Below are positions 8,916 to 18,231 of a stretch of 64,000 nt of DNA, one piece after another. Source of the DNA: an uncultured Saprospiraceae bacterium (lineage in GTDB: Bacteria; Bacteroidota; Bacteroidia; Chitinophagales; Saprospiraceae); contig CALSOU010000005.1 of NCBI GenBank assembly GCA_943788055.1, positions 186,001 to 250,000 of the forward strand, in the 5' to 3' direction. Position numbers and translations under genes: made by a program. Under the pieces are notes generated by a model. That model searched no databases, was not told where the DNA came from, and worked only from the letters and a program-made list of their open reading frames with translations. Each line of letters begins with the position of its first letter. The first letter of the stretch is position 1.

Positions 8916-9191
8916 ATGGAATCTATACTTCATGTTCATAATATCAAATGTAGCGGCTGCGCGAACTCTATCAAGCAAAGGTTAGAGAAATTAGATGATG
9001 TTGCAATCAAAGAAGTTAATGTTGAAGACGGAAAGATAATTGTTGAAACGCCAAGTGCAGAATTGCTTTCGGAAGTACGATCAACCTTGTCAAAAATGGG
9101 TTATCCTGAATCAGACCCTTCCATCTTACAAAATGCTAAATCATATGTCAGCTGTATGATTGGTCGTATGAGTGACGGTGAAAAGTCATAA
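8916..9191 (+). CDS. Heavy-metal-associated (HMA) domain protein, probable copper chaperone
   Basis: A 91-residue protein with one HMA fold: HNIKCSGCANSIKQRLEKL carries the CxxC metal site at residues 12-15, followed by the beta-alpha-beta pattern to about residue 68. The extra C-terminal tail has a further cysteine (YVSCMIGRM). Such proteins bind Cu(I) and pass it to a P-type ATPase. Its start is 2 bp after the broken P-ATPase, so the original operon was ATPase plus chaperone; it may now lack its partner. Confidence 0.85.
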   Translation: MESILHVHNIKCSGCANSIKQRLEKLDDVAIKEVNVEDGKIIVETPSAELLSEVRSTLSKMGYPESDPSILQNAKSYVSCMIGRMSDGEKS

Positions 9192-9296
9192 TTGAAAAGG
9201 TGCTACAGGTTTTCGAGACCTTACTTTGTAAAAGTATTGCTCCAAGAATTATCCACTTATTAATCCATATCTTTGACCTTCGAAACTTGCGGGTTT

Positions 9297-11753
9297 ATGG
9301 ACATTTCATTACAAGATATTATACAATTTACTGAAGCGGATTTTTCTGGTAATGATTCTGTAGGTTCAACCTATATCAAGGAGATTGTTTTTGACAGTCG
9401 TAAATCCGTAAGAACTAGTCACGCGCTTTTTGTCGGCCTTTCGACAGATCCAATAGCGCTCGTTGAACATGTGAAAGAGGCATTTGACAAAGCGGTATTG
9501 TTTTGCATATGCTCTGATTCTTTGTTCAAGGAATTGTCTAATGGTCTAGAACCCGAGTTGCTCAAATGCTTACTATTTGTCCCAGATGTTCTTTCAGCAC
9601 TTCAAAAACTAGCTAAAAGCCATCGCTTGCAGTATGACATTCCTATTGTAGGTATCACTGGAAGTAATGGAAAAACAATCGTCAAAGAATGGTTTTCGCA
9701 AGTTCTTGATTTGGATTATCAGCTTTGTAAAAGTCCGGCTTCCTATAATTCACAATTGGGTGTTGCATTATCTCTTTTGGAATTGGAGAAAGGTCATGAT
9801 ATTGGTGTCTTTGAGGCGGGGATATCGAAGGATGGGGAAATGAGGCAACTAAGTGAAATGATCCAATGTAATATTGGTATCCTCACAAATATTGGAGATG
9901 CACATGATGTTGGTTTTCTGAATAGAGAACATAAGTTCAAAGAAAAGTGGAAGCTGTTTAGCTACGCTGAGAAGTTGATTCTCGAGAAAACAGAATTGAT
10001 TGATGAGTATTTGAGTAAGATTGAAATTCCTAAGTTTCAAAGCTTAATTACATGGAGTAGAGAGGAGAAAGATGCTGACTATTTCGTTCAATGTGCCGAT
10101 CAAAATCAAGGAATTCACCTAAAAATCGAAGGAAGAAATACTTTTGAAGTAGACTTTCATTTAGTTGATCGAGCTTCAGTTAGTAATATCATCCATGTCA
10201 TTATTGCAAGTCTAGAATTGGGTTTGACCCAAAAGCAAATTCGCGCAAGAATAGGTGGTCTCGAACCGGTTTCCATGCGTATGCTCTTGAAGAAAGTAAG
10301 CCGCAACTGCCTTCTTATTGATGATTCATACAACGCGGATTTGACAAGCTTAGAAAATGCCCTCGATTTTGCGCAAGAGCAAAAAAAAGAACGCAAACTT
10401 TATCTAATTCTAAGTGATTTTGAACAAGTAAGACAGGATCAAGCATATTTTAATACACTAAAGGGATTAATCAAAAGGCAACAGATCGATCTTGTGTATT
10501 ATGTGGGTGAAGCCCTAGCTTTTAGTTTGGAAGGCATTCCAATTAAGCAGTTTGATGATGAAAGTGGATTAAGAGTAGAGTTAGATAGTCACCCACCTCA
10601 AGATGCGCTCATATTACTAAAAGGTGCTCGAAAGTATCAATTGGACCAGCTTATTAGGAATTTTGAAGTAAAGTCTCACAGAACAACGTTGGAAATTTCG
10701 CTAGATGCGATCAGATATAATATACAGAGGTATAGAAGCATGCATGATCAACGTCCAAAAATGATGGCGGTAATTAAGGCCGGGGCCTATGGAAGTGATA
10801 GTATTCCGCTGGCAAAACATCTTTTAAGATGTGGAATTGATTGTTTGGCTGTGGCATATTTCGATGAAGCCATAGAGTTACGAGAGGAAGGTATTGATGG
10901 TCCGATTATGATTATGAATCCCGATCCTTCGCAAGAGTATTTGGCTGCAAAGTACGATCTAGAGCTGGAGATATACAGTTTGGAACAGTTGGAAGCATTT
11001 TTGAATCACGAAAATGAATACTTGAAAATTCATTTGAAGATTGATAGTGGAATGAATCGATTGGGATTCAAGAAAGCTGATTTACCACAAGTTGTTGAAT
11101 TAATCAAAGAAAACCAAGGCGTCGAAGTCAAGTCGATATTTTCACATTTTGCTGCAGCAGAAGATCCACAACAAGATGTATTTACAAAACTTCAATATCA
11201 ATATTTTAGAACTTGCTTTGAGTTTTTGAAAGCCGAGTTATGTTTAGATGATACGATGCAACATATTTGCAATTCAAATGCTGCAGTGCGATTCAAGTCT
11301 TATCAACACGATATGATACGCTTGGGAATTGGACTTTATGGATATGTACCCAATGAAGATTTCCAAATGGCACATAAATTATGCACATATATCGCTCAAA
11401 TAAAGCATATTGAGAAAGGTGATTCTGTGGGCTACAGTCGATCTTTTATTGCATCAGGTGATATGAAGATTGCAACCCTAAGTATCGGGTATGCAGACGG
11501 ATTGAGCCGTAAATTAGGCAATGGAAAAGCATTTTTTTATGGCCGAGGGAAAGAACTTCCAACTGTGGGTCACATTTCTATGGACACCTGTTCAATTGAC
11601 ATTACAAACCTTGATTTCATAGCAGGGGATGAAATTGTGATTTTTGAAACCATCTCTCAGTTCAATCAATTTTGTAAGGCAAGTCAGAAAACTGCATATG
11701 AGGTGATCAGTAATATAGGTACTCGCGTTGTTCGCAACTATGTAAGATACTAA
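9297..11753 (+). CDS. Bifunctional UDP-MurNAc-tripeptide:D-Ala-D-Ala ligase / alanine racemase
   Basis: A fused enzyme of about 818 residues, an arrangement known in Bacteroidota. The N-terminal MurF half has the ATP site GITGSNGKT and the Mur-ligase motif NIGDAH; it adds D-Ala-D-Ala to the cell-wall precursor. The C-terminal half (from about residue 470) is a fold-III PLP alanine racemase with AVIKAGAYG (PLP lysine; the usual Asn is Gly here), SIGYADGLSR and GHISMDTCSID. It thus makes D-Ala and uses its dimer. ATG at 9297 is preferred; the frame is open to a TTG at 9273, but MDISLQDI fits the MurF start. Confidence 0.95.
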   Translation: MDISLQDIIQFTEADFSGNDSVGSTYIKEIVFDSRKSVRTSHALFVGLSTDPIALVEHVKEAFDKAVLFCICSDSLFKELSNGLEPELLKCLLFVPDVLSALQKLAKSHRLQYDIPIVGITGSNGKTIVKEWFSQVLDLDYQLCKSPASYNSQLGVALSLLELEKGHDIGVFEAGISKDGEMRQLSEMIQCNIGILTNIGDAHDVGFLNREHKFKEKWKLFSYAEKLILEKTELIDEYLSKIEIPKFQSLITWSREEKDADYFVQCADQNQGIHLKIEGRNTFEVDFHLVDRASVSNIIHVIIASLELGLTQKQIRARIGGLEPVSMRMLLKKVSRNCLLIDDSYNADLTSLENALDFAQEQKKERKLYLILSDFEQVRQDQAYFNTLKGLIKRQQIDLVYYVGEALAFSLEGIPIKQFDDESGLRVELDSHPPQDALILLKGARKYQLDQLIRNFEVKSHRTTLEISLDAIRYNIQRYRSMHDQRPKMMAVIKAGAYGSDSIPLAKHLLRCGIDCLAVAYFDEAIELREEGIDGPIMIMNPDPSQEYLAAKYDLELEIYSLEQLEAFLNHENEYLKIHLKIDSGMNRLGFKKADLPQVVELIKENQGVEVKSIFSHFAAAEDPQQDVFTKLQYQYFRTCFEFLKAELCLDDTMQHICNSNAAVRFKSYQHDMIRLGIGLYGYVPNEDFQMAHKLCTYIAQIKHIEKGDSVGYSRSFIASGDMKIATLSIGYADGLSRKLGNGKAFFYGRGKELPTVGHISMDTCSIDITNLDFIAGDEIVIFETISQFNQFCKASQKTAYEVISNIGTRVVRNYVRY

Positions 11754-11878
11754 TACATCAAAGACCTGGTGAAAAATGATGACCACGATAGTAACGGCAA
11801 TTATAATGAAATTTGAAATTGAGATTTCTTCTGCAGTAGAAGTGATTATTACAATTCATTCAAAGTAAAACCAATCCA

Positions 11879-12583
11879 ATGGCAAGTCAACTATTTATGA
11901 TTCCCTGCCCAATTGCAGAACATGAGCATGTAAATCTTCCCTTGTATGTTATCTCGCAAATCCATCAAATTGATCACTTTATTGTCGAAAGAGCTAAAAC
12001 GGCAAGGAGGTTTTTGAAGTCTTTGGACCATCCCACACCTCTACCTGATATCCACATTGAAGAAATGGATAAACACAATGCTTATGCAGCTGATGAAGTG
12101 TTGAAGAAATGGAATTCTGAAGGTCACCAGATAGGGGTGATTTCCGAAGCGGGCTGTCCGGGAATTGCTGATCCGGGATCGAAACTTGTGGCAATGGCTC
12201 ACGAAATGGGCATGAAGGTAATTCCATTAGTGGGACCGTCATCCATATTACTTGCGTTAATGGCAAGTGGCATGAATGGACAGCAATTTACATTTCACGG
12301 TTATTTGCCGAACAAGAATAATGGGCTTGCCAAGAAGCTCAAGTCTTTAGAAAAGAAAGCTATTCAGGATAAGTCAGCAGAACTCTTTATCGAGACGCCG
12401 TATAGAAACAAAGCAATGTTGGAAGAAATTATCAAAAGCTGCCATTCAAATACGAAAGTTTGTATAGCATTAGATATTACGGGAGAGAATGAATATATAA
12501 AGACAATGAGCGTACAAAGCTGGAAGAAGCAAAAGGACATTTTTTCGGAAAAGCGCCCAGCGATTTTTATAATTGGATATTAA
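11879..12583 (+). CDS. SAM-dependent methyltransferase, divergent RsmI/tetrapyrrole-methylase family
   Basis: A 234-residue member of the tetrapyrrole methylase fold. EAGCPGIADPG and PLVGPSSILLALMASG correspond to the cofactor loops of RsmI (SDAGTPAISDPG in the genuine RsmI at 55824-56486), while the N-terminal PCPIAEHEH replaces the usual PTPVGNLGD and the EDTRT motif is changed to VERAKTAR. This is the second, divergent paralogue that many Bacteroidota carry. The RNA or other target is unknown. It stands alone between murF-alr and nadA. Confidence 0.82.
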   Translation: MASQLFMIPCPIAEHEHVNLPLYVISQIHQIDHFIVERAKTARRFLKSLDHPTPLPDIHIEEMDKHNAYAADEVLKKWNSEGHQIGVISEAGCPGIADPGSKLVAMAHEMGMKVIPLVGPSSILLALMASGMNGQQFTFHGYLPNKNNGLAKKLKSLEKKAIQDKSAELFIETPYRNKAMLEEIIKSCHSNTKVCIALDITGENEYIKTMSVQSWKKQKDIFSEKRPAIFIIGY

Positions 12584-12837
12584 CCATCATTATTCATTTG
12601 ATCTTTGTCATGAGAGCTAAAAGGTCAATAAAATAAGGGATTTTTCGAATGAATCATAGTCATACAGTGGTGGATGCGTAAAATCCAGCTTGCGTCTTAT
12701 TTTGCAGACGTTTTAGGTCGCAATAGATTATCAAATGAATATTGCGGGTTTAATCAGTTGAGCTTGCTGACCCACGCTCATTTTTATATTTTTAGTTTAC
12801 TGTATGTTGAATATTAAGCGCACATAAAAAAGAAATT

Positions 12838-13833
12838 ATGTCATACACACAAACACAATTAGATAAGTTAGGACACCTAGATATAGAGGTGGATCCCACT
12901 CTTGATTTGGTAGCTGAAATAACCCGATTGAAGAAAGAGAAAAATGCAATTATCCTTGCGCACTATTATCAAGAAAGTGAAATTCAAGATATAGCAGACT
13001 ACATCGGTGATAGTTTGGGTTTATCTCAAATGGCAGCCTCTACAGATGCAGACATCATTGTATTTGCAGGTGTACATTTTATGGCTGAAACGGCAAAAAT
13101 GCTTTCTCCAGAAAAGAAGGTTTTACTGCCGGATTTGAAGGCAGGGTGTAGCTTGGCTGATTCATGTCCACCTCATTTGTTCAGAAAGTTTAAGGAAAGG
13201 TATCCTAATCACAAGGTTGTGTCTTATATCAATTGCACTGCTGAATTGAAAACCTTGACAGATGTCTGTTGTACTTCAACAAATGCCGTCAATATAATTG
13301 AAAGTTTTCCGGAAGATCAAGGCATAATCTTTGCACCTGATCGAAATTTGGGAGCTTATTTGATCAAGAAAACAGGGAGAGACCTTGTGTTGTGGAATGG
13401 TACCTGTATGGTACATGAAATATTCTCGAATGAAAAAATAACAAAACTTCAAATTAGACATCCCGAGGCTGTGTTGATTGCCCATCCTGAATGTGAACAG
13501 CATATCTTAGACAAAGCAGTCTACATCGGAAGTACAAGTGGACTGTTGAAGTTCACGAAGGAAAGCGAAGCGACTGAGTTTATTGTAGCTACGGAAGCTG
13601 GTATTATCCATCAGATGGAATTGGCAAGTCCAGAAAAAACCTTTTTTCCTGCACCTCCAAATAACACTTGTGCATGTAATGATTGTCCACATATGAAGCG
13701 GAATACTATGGAGAAATTATATCTGTGTATGAAGCATGAATTACCAGAAATTATTTTACCTGAATGGGTTATTGAGGAAGGCGTAGCGTCGATCGATCGA
13801 ATGCTAGAAATTTCTGCTAAAGCCGGACTTTAA
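12838..13833 (+). CDS. nadA: Quinolinate synthase A
   Basis: A 331-residue NadA, the iron-sulfur enzyme that condenses iminoaspartate with dihydroxyacetone phosphate to quinolinate in NAD synthesis. Visible motifs are [19 protein letters not shown] near residue 41, the [14 protein letters not shown] block, and the cysteines in [19 protein letters not shown] and [11 protein letters not shown] that hold the 4Fe-4S cluster. No nadB or nadC is adjacent. The 254-bp upstream gap (12584-12837) presumably holds its promoter; I see no clear operator there. Confidence 0.96.
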   Translation: MSYTQTQLDKLGHLDIEVDPTLDLVAEITRLKKEKNAIILAHYYQESEIQDIADYIGDSLGLSQMAASTDADIIVFAGVHFMAETAKMLSPEKKVLLPDLKAGCSLADSCPPHLFRKFKERYPNHKVVSYINCTAELKTLTDVCCTSTNAVNIIESFPEDQGIIFAPDRNLGAYLIKKTGRDLVLWNGTCMVHEIFSNEKITKLQIRHPEAVLIAHPECEQHILDKAVYIGSTSGLLKFTKESEATEFIVATEAGIIHQMELASPEKTFFPAPPNNTCACNDCPHMKRNTMEKLYLCMKHELPEIILPEWVIEEGVASIDRMLEISAKAGL

Positions 13834-13846
13834 GAGGATTCTATTT

Positions 13847-13897
13847 TTAAGCTTAAATAAGCTTAAAGTTCGAAAACACCTTTTGGGCGAAAGCCCT
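13847..13897. terminator. Two hairpins downstream of nadA, possible terminator
   Basis: TTAAGCTTA-AA-TAAGCTTAA (13847-13866) is a perfect inverted repeat, and GGGC-GAAA-GCCC (13885-13896) is a second hairpin with a GNRA tetraloop. Neither has a good T run, so termination strength is uncertain. Confidence 0.4.
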
Positions 13898-13939
13898 TGT
13901 ATATCAAGAATTAAATCTAGGCAAGACCCGATAATTGTA

Positions 13940-13947
13940 TAATTTTG
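13940..13947 (+). promoter_or_regulatory. Candidate -7 box before the PhnA-like gene
   Basis: TAATTTTG fits TAnnTTTG and lies 50-78 bp before the possible start codons. No convincing -33 box at the right distance. Confidence 0.35.
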
Positions 13948-14024
13948 TAAATTGTTCCTGTAAAATATAGCCATAGGATTAGCCGTATTTTACAACAATG
14001 GTTTTTACTTCAACTACATATTAT

Positions 14025-14594
14025 ATGGCGGCGAAAGACACTTTAATAGAAAGAGCAGGTGGATCTTGTGAATTGTGTGGAAAGATAGAATCACTCGATG
14101 CATATACTGTTGGTCCTAAACCAGGAGATTATATCGAGGAGCAAGTACTTATTTGTAGAATTTGTCAACATGAGATAAAGGAGGCAGAATCGCTGGATGT
14201 TGCGCACTGGAGGTGTTTGAATGATTCTATGTGGAATGCAGAACCCGCTATTCAAGTTCTGTCATATCGCATGCTGAAGAGACTCAACAGTGAAGCTTGG
14301 GCAAGAGATCTGTTGGATATGATCTACATGGAGGAAGAAACGAAAACTTGGGCTGATTCTGAGGTATTTGATGAGGTTAAAATTGTACATAAAGATAGTA
14401 ATGGAGAAATCCTATCAACGGGAGATTCAGTTGTACTAATTAAAGACCTCAATGTAAAAGGTGGTGGCTTTACAGCCAAAAGAGGTACGCCTGTCCGGCG
14501 AATTACGCTCGATCGTGAAAACGAAAACTTCATCGAAGGAAAAATCAATGGACAGCAGATTGTTATACTCACTGAATATGTAAAGAAAAGCTAG
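14025..14594 (+). CDS. PhnA domain protein with N-terminal zinc ribbon
   Basis: A protein of 189 residues from ATG 14025, or 198 from ATG 13998 (the shorter form begins MAAKDTLIERAGGSCELCG and fits relatives better). Two CxxC pairs, CELCG and CRICQ, form an N-terminal zinc ribbon; the last 70 residues (ILSTGDSVVLIKDLNVKG to the end) form the PhnA SH3-like domain. Despite the name, PhnA-type proteins are not shown to act in phosphonate breakdown in these organisms. No phn genes are nearby, so the role stays open. Confidence 0.85.
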   Translation: MAAKDTLIERAGGSCELCGKIESLDAYTVGPKPGDYIEEQVLICRICQHEIKEAESLDVAHWRCLNDSMWNAEPAIQVLSYRMLKRLNSEAWARDLLDMIYMEEETKTWADSEVFDEVKIVHKDSNGEILSTGDSVVLIKDLNVKGGGFTAKRGTPVRRITLDRENENFIEGKINGQQIVILTEYVKKS

Positions 14595-14612
14595 TTCAGT
14601 TTTTCAGTGCGG

Positions 14613-15671
14613 TTATTTATCAAGACCTAGTAAAGTCCTAAGACCTTTTTTATCAATAGATTCTCCAGCAAAATCATCAAAGGCTTTGTCTGTAACTTCA
14701 ATTATTTGGTCTGCAATAAATGGGGCACCCTCCCTAGCTCCTTGTTCGGGCGACTTTATGCAACATTCCCATTCAAGAACAGCCCAGCCTTCAAAGCCAT
14801 ATTGACTTAGCTTGGAGAAAATTCCTTTGAAATCTACCTGTCCATCTCCTGGAGATCTGAATCGTGCAGGCCTATCTACCCAGTCTTGGTAGCCACCATA
14901 AATTCCAGATTTTCCTGTGGGATTAAACTCAGCGTCTTTGACATGAAAAGCTTTGATGCGATCATGATAATAGTCAATAAAACGAAGGTAGTCCAACTGC
15001 TGAAGTACAAAATGACTTGGGTCGTACAAAATATTGCAACGAGGGTGATTATCAACAGCTTCTAGGAAGCGTTCGAAACTTACGCCATCGTGCAGATCTT
15101 CACCTGGATGAATTTCATAAGCTATATCGACACCACAATTATCAAAGTGATCAAGTATTGGTTTCCATCTAGAAGCAAGTTCGCGAAAAGCTTCCTCAAC
15201 TAAACCTGTTGGTCGCTGGGGCCATGCGTAAAATGTGTGCCATATGAATGCGCCTGAGAATGTGGCGTGAACTTTCAAACCAAGCTTCTGACTAGCAAAT
15301 CCTGCTTTCATTAATTGATCTACTGCCCACTGTTGTCTCGCTTTTGGGTTTTTACGCAAATGATCAGGCGCAAACACGTCGAATCCTTCGTCAAATGCAG
15401 GATGCACGGCAATTAATTGTCCTTGTAGATGTGTCGATAGCTCTGTGATTTCTAGTCCAAAAGAAGAGACTTTAGCAAGTAGTTCGTCACAATATTTTTG
15501 ACTTACAGCAGCTTGGTTAAGATCTATCAATCTACTTTCCCAAGTTGGAATTTGTATTCCTTTGTAGCCCATATCAGCGGCCCATTTACAGATATTTTCC
15601 AAGCTATCGAAAGGAGCTTCTTCACCCATAAATTGAGCTAAAAAAATTGCGGGACCTTTAATCGTTTTCAT
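14613..15671 (-). CDS. Sugar phosphate isomerase/epimerase, xylose-isomerase-like TIM barrel
   Basis: A 352-residue TIM-barrel protein. AYEIHPGEDLHDG, NILYDPSHF, AFHVKDAEF and WAVLEWECC provide the metal-binding Glu, Asp, His and Glu of the AP-endonuclease-2-type fold. Length and motifs match enzymes encoded beside Gfo/Idh dehydrogenases in sugar or inositol breakdown. It lies 9 bp after the oxidoreductase at 15681-16850, with which it surely forms an operon. The substrate is unknown; a ketosugar or inosose-like compound is plausible. Confidence 0.88.
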   Translation of the reverse strand: MKTIKGPAIFLAQFMGEEAPFDSLENICKWAADMGYKGIQIPTWESRLIDLNQAAVSQKYCDELLAKVSSFGLEITELSTHLQGQLIAVHPAFDEGFDVFAPDHLRKNPKARQQWAVDQLMKAGFASQKLGLKVHATFSGAFIWHTFYAWPQRPTGLVEEAFRELASRWKPILDHFDNCGVDIAYEIHPGEDLHDGVSFERFLEAVDNHPRCNILYDPSHFVLQQLDYLRFIDYYHDRIKAFHVKDAEFNPTGKSGIYGGYQDWVDRPARFRSPGDGQVDFKGIFSKLSQYGFEGWAVLEWECCIKSPEQGAREGAPFIADQIIEVTDKAFDDFAGESIDKKGLRTLLGLDK

Positions 15672-15680
15672 TGCGTTTAT

Positions 15681-16850
15681 TTAAAGTTTAATCCATTTTT
15701 GATCGCCGTTATTACCACTTTCTACGACTTTATCTATGAAATGCATACCGCGTATTCCATCGTCAACCGTTGGATAGTCTTGATAGATTTTATCTACAAT
15801 TTTTCCTTCCAATCTTGCTTGAATGCACTTTGCAACATTTCTATATATATTAGCGAACGCCTCTAGATAACCTTCTGGGTGTCCCGCAGGGATTCTAGTG
15901 TGCGCTATTGTTTCAGGATATAGCTCACCAACACCAGTTCGATAGAGTTGCGTAGGTTTATCAAGCCATTTTACCCAAAGGGAATTTGGTTCCATTTGCG
16001 TCCACTCGACGCTTCCTAGTTCTCCATAGATCCTTATTTTCAAGCCATTTTCCTCACCTGCAGATATTTGACTTGCGTAAAGTAAACCACGTGCACCATT
16101 TTCAAAGCGAAGGAGTACCGAACCATCATCATCTAATTGTCTTCCTTCTAGATGTGTATGTAAATCTGCGCATATTTCTGAGATCTGCAGACCTGTCATA
16201 TACTCAACGAGATTTTCGGCATGGGTTCCTATATCGCCCATTGCGCCGGCTTTGCCCGATTTTGAAGGATCTGTTCTCCACGATGCTTGTTTCTGATCGG
16301 ATGATTCAAGTCTTGTACTGAGCCAGCCTTGCGGATATTCAACAACCACACGTCTAATTTGACCTAATTCGTGGTGTGCTATCATTTGCTTCGCCTGTTT
16401 GACCATCGGATATCCTGTATAATTATGCGTCAGAGCAAAAATCAAACCTGAATCATCAACCAATTTTCTTAATCCTAAGGCTTCGCTCATATCAAAGCAA
16501 AGTGGCTTATCGCATATTACATGAAAACCATACTCTAGAGCTAGTTTAGCTGGTGCAAAATGCATGTGGTTGGGTGTGACAATAGAAACAATATCCATTT
16601 TTAGATTGTCAGGAAGTTTAGCCTCTGTTTCTATCATTTCTATGTAACTACCGTAGCATCTTTCTGGGTCTAAATATAGATCTTGACCACTTGCTTTAGA
16701 CTTTTCAGGACTACTGGAAAATGCACCACAGACTAATTCGATCTGTCCGTCTAGGGCTGCTGCCATTCTATGTACAGCGCCGATGAAAGCACCTCTTCCT
16801 CCACCTACCATGCCCATTCGTATTTTCCGCATATCTACTTTTTGACCCAA
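15681..16850 (-). CDS. Gfo/Idh/MocA family oxidoreductase
   Basis: A 389-residue dehydrogenase. The N-terminal Rossmann motif is GMVGGGRGAFIGAVHR, the signature lysine lies in ICDKPLCFDM, and GDIGTHAENLVEYMTG supplies the catalytic histidine region of the C-terminal domain. No signal peptide is seen. First gene of a two-gene unit with the isomerase. The start may be at residue 7 (MRKIRMG), because the first six residues are atypical. The pair suggests oxidation and isomerisation of a cyclic polyol or sugar. Confidence 0.9.
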   Translation of the reverse strand: MGQKVDMRKIRMGMVGGGRGAFIGAVHRMAAALDGQIELVCGAFSSSPEKSKASGQDLYLDPERCYGSYIEMIETEAKLPDNLKMDIVSIVTPNHMHFAPAKLALEYGFHVICDKPLCFDMSEALGLRKLVDDSGLIFALTHNYTGYPMVKQAKQMIAHHELGQIRRVVVEYPQGWLSTRLESSDQKQASWRTDPSKSGKAGAMGDIGTHAENLVEYMTGLQISEICADLHTHLEGRQLDDDGSVLLRFENGARGLLYASQISAGEENGLKIRIYGELGSVEWTQMEPNSLWVKWLDKPTQLYRTGVGELYPETIAHTRIPAGHPEGYLEAFANIYRNVAKCIQARLEGKIVDKIYQDYPTVDDGIRGMHFIDKVVESGNNGDQKWIKL

Positions 16851-17042
16851 AATACAAATTTATAATAAATAGCATTCCTACAGACCCTAGAACTAAGATC
16901 ATAATCTTATTATCCTCGGTTAGATGTACCTCTTTTCTTGAATTCGGAAAAGCATGCTAATTTTGTGTGTTTGATGCCCATAATGCCATAGCTTTGCGCA
17001 TGGTAAACAGGGTGTTCGTACTATCGGTTATTAAGTCACAAA

Positions 17043-18011
17043 ATGATGCTGAAAGAGAAATTGTATGCAGGATTAAGACAAGTTGAGACAATTGCCTCTG
17101 CTTCGAAGATTGCTCGCATGCTATCAAATCCATATAAGTACATCAATGCAATACTTTTTAGAGAGCTTATCTACAAAAGAAAGAGAAAGGAGAAAGAAGT
17201 TAGAGCGCAAACTTTCTTAGGTTCTGAAATGACTTTACTGCTGCCTTCTAGTACTGATATATATTTAACAGGGGGTAAATCGCATGATTCGGAAATACGT
17301 TTAGCTAAGTTTTTGATCAGTAATCTAAATGAGCAAGATGTATTTTTCGACGTAGGTGCCCACTATGGTTATTTTTCGATGCTTGCTTCAAAGTTGGTAG
17401 GTCAGCTCGGAAAAGTTTATTCCTTTGAAGCTTCACCCAAGACCTACAGAATTTTGGAAAAGAATGCATCGGATTGTGCCAATGTTATAAGTAGTAATCT
17501 AGCTGTTTCAGACTCTTCTTCATTTTTAGAATTTTATGAATTCCCCAACCTTTATTCAGAGTACAATACGTTGGATGTTGATCAGTTCAAGAACGAGTCG
17601 TGGTTTACAAATAGTAAACCTACTGCAGTGAAAATTAAAAGTGTAACACTTGACAAGTTTCTGGAACAAGAGCTGGTAAAGCCGCAAATTATCAAGATTG
17701 ATGTTGAAGGTGCAGAATATCAGGTTATAAATGGATTCAGAGACTATTTGGAAGAAAATGCTCCGTTGATTGTCATGGAGTTTTTGTCGGAGAAGAGAGG
17801 CAATGAAGCTCATTTGAATGCGGAGAAATTATTGCGATCGCTAGGATATGATTCCTATATTATTGATAGAAAAGGTAAAATAGATCAAGTCAAGAACATT
17901 GCTGATTTTCTAGAATCACAGGATGTTGAATCTGACAACATTGTATTTAGAAAGGATAAGGCAGAATTTGTGCTAAAAAGCCCTGAAAATCCAAGGACTA
18001 ACAGGGCTTAA
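17043..18011 (+). CDS. FkbM family methyltransferase ending inside the tRNA-terminator repeat
   Basis: A 322-residue SAM methyltransferase. FFDVGAHYGYFS (about residue 100) is the SAM loop and IIKIDVEGAEYQVI the FkbM signature. FkbM proteins O-methylate sugars or antibiotics, so a role in glycan decoration is likely. The last 11 codons (KSPENPRTNRA) and the stop lie inside the 78-bp direct repeat that marks the island edge, so the original C-terminus may have been replaced. A TAGCTTTG -7-like box lies at 16989-16996. Confidence 0.88.
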   Translation: MMLKEKLYAGLRQVETIASASKIARMLSNPYKYINAILFRELIYKRKRKEKEVRAQTFLGSEMTLLLPSSTDIYLTGGKSHDSEIRLAKFLISNLNEQDVFFDVGAHYGYFSMLASKLVGQLGKVYSFEASPKTYRILEKNASDCANVISSNLAVSDSSSFLEFYEFPNLYSEYNTLDVDQFKNESWFTNSKPTAVKIKSVTLDKFLEQELVKPQIIKIDVEGAEYQVINGFRDYLEENAPLIVMEFLSEKRGNEAHLNAEKLLRSLGYDSYIIDRKGKIDQVKNIADFLESQDVESDNIVFRKDKAEFVLKSPENPRTNRA

Positions 18012-18054
18012 GTGGTCCCACAAGGACTTGAACCTTGGGCCACCTGATTATGAG
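17977..18054 (-). repeat. Left copy of a 78-bp direct repeat: 3' half of tRNA(CAU) plus terminator (attachment-site-like)
   Basis: Identical over 78 bases to 34822-34899, in the same orientation. It contains the terminator hairpin (AAGCCCTG/CAGGGCTT) and 42 nt of the tRNA 3' part (18013-18054), breaking off within the anticodon loop, where identity stops exactly. This is what site-specific integration into a tRNA gene leaves behind. Confidence 0.9.
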
Positions 18055-18158
18055 GATTAAAAGCTGTTTTTTATAATTCTCCTGTAATTTTTGATGGGAA
18101 AATCCAGAGGGTTGCTTACGCATTGGAAAAGAGGGATTTCAGTATGTTAGAATGGTAA
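18054..18158 (+). pseudogene. Short remnant of an unidentified coding sequence at the island edge
   Basis: A run of 34 codons with no start codon and good protein-like composition (NSPVIFDGKIQRVAYALE, ending SMLEW) directly abuts the tRNA fragment and stops with TAA at 18156-18158. It reads like the tail of a gene cut at the junction. The family is not recognised and the stretch is short, so chance is possible. Confidence 0.3.
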
Positions 18159-18165
18159 AGAATTC

Positions 18166-18173
18166 TAACTTTG
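18166..18173 (+). promoter_or_regulatory. Candidate -7 box for the island operon
   Basis: TAACTTTG is a perfect TAnnTTTG match, 58 bp before the first island gene at 18232. The -33 box is weak. Confidence 0.45.
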
Positions 18174-18231
18174 TATCCGAAACAGAATAAACACCGTAAT
18201 AAGGAGTTAAAAACACTTTAATATAAATTTC

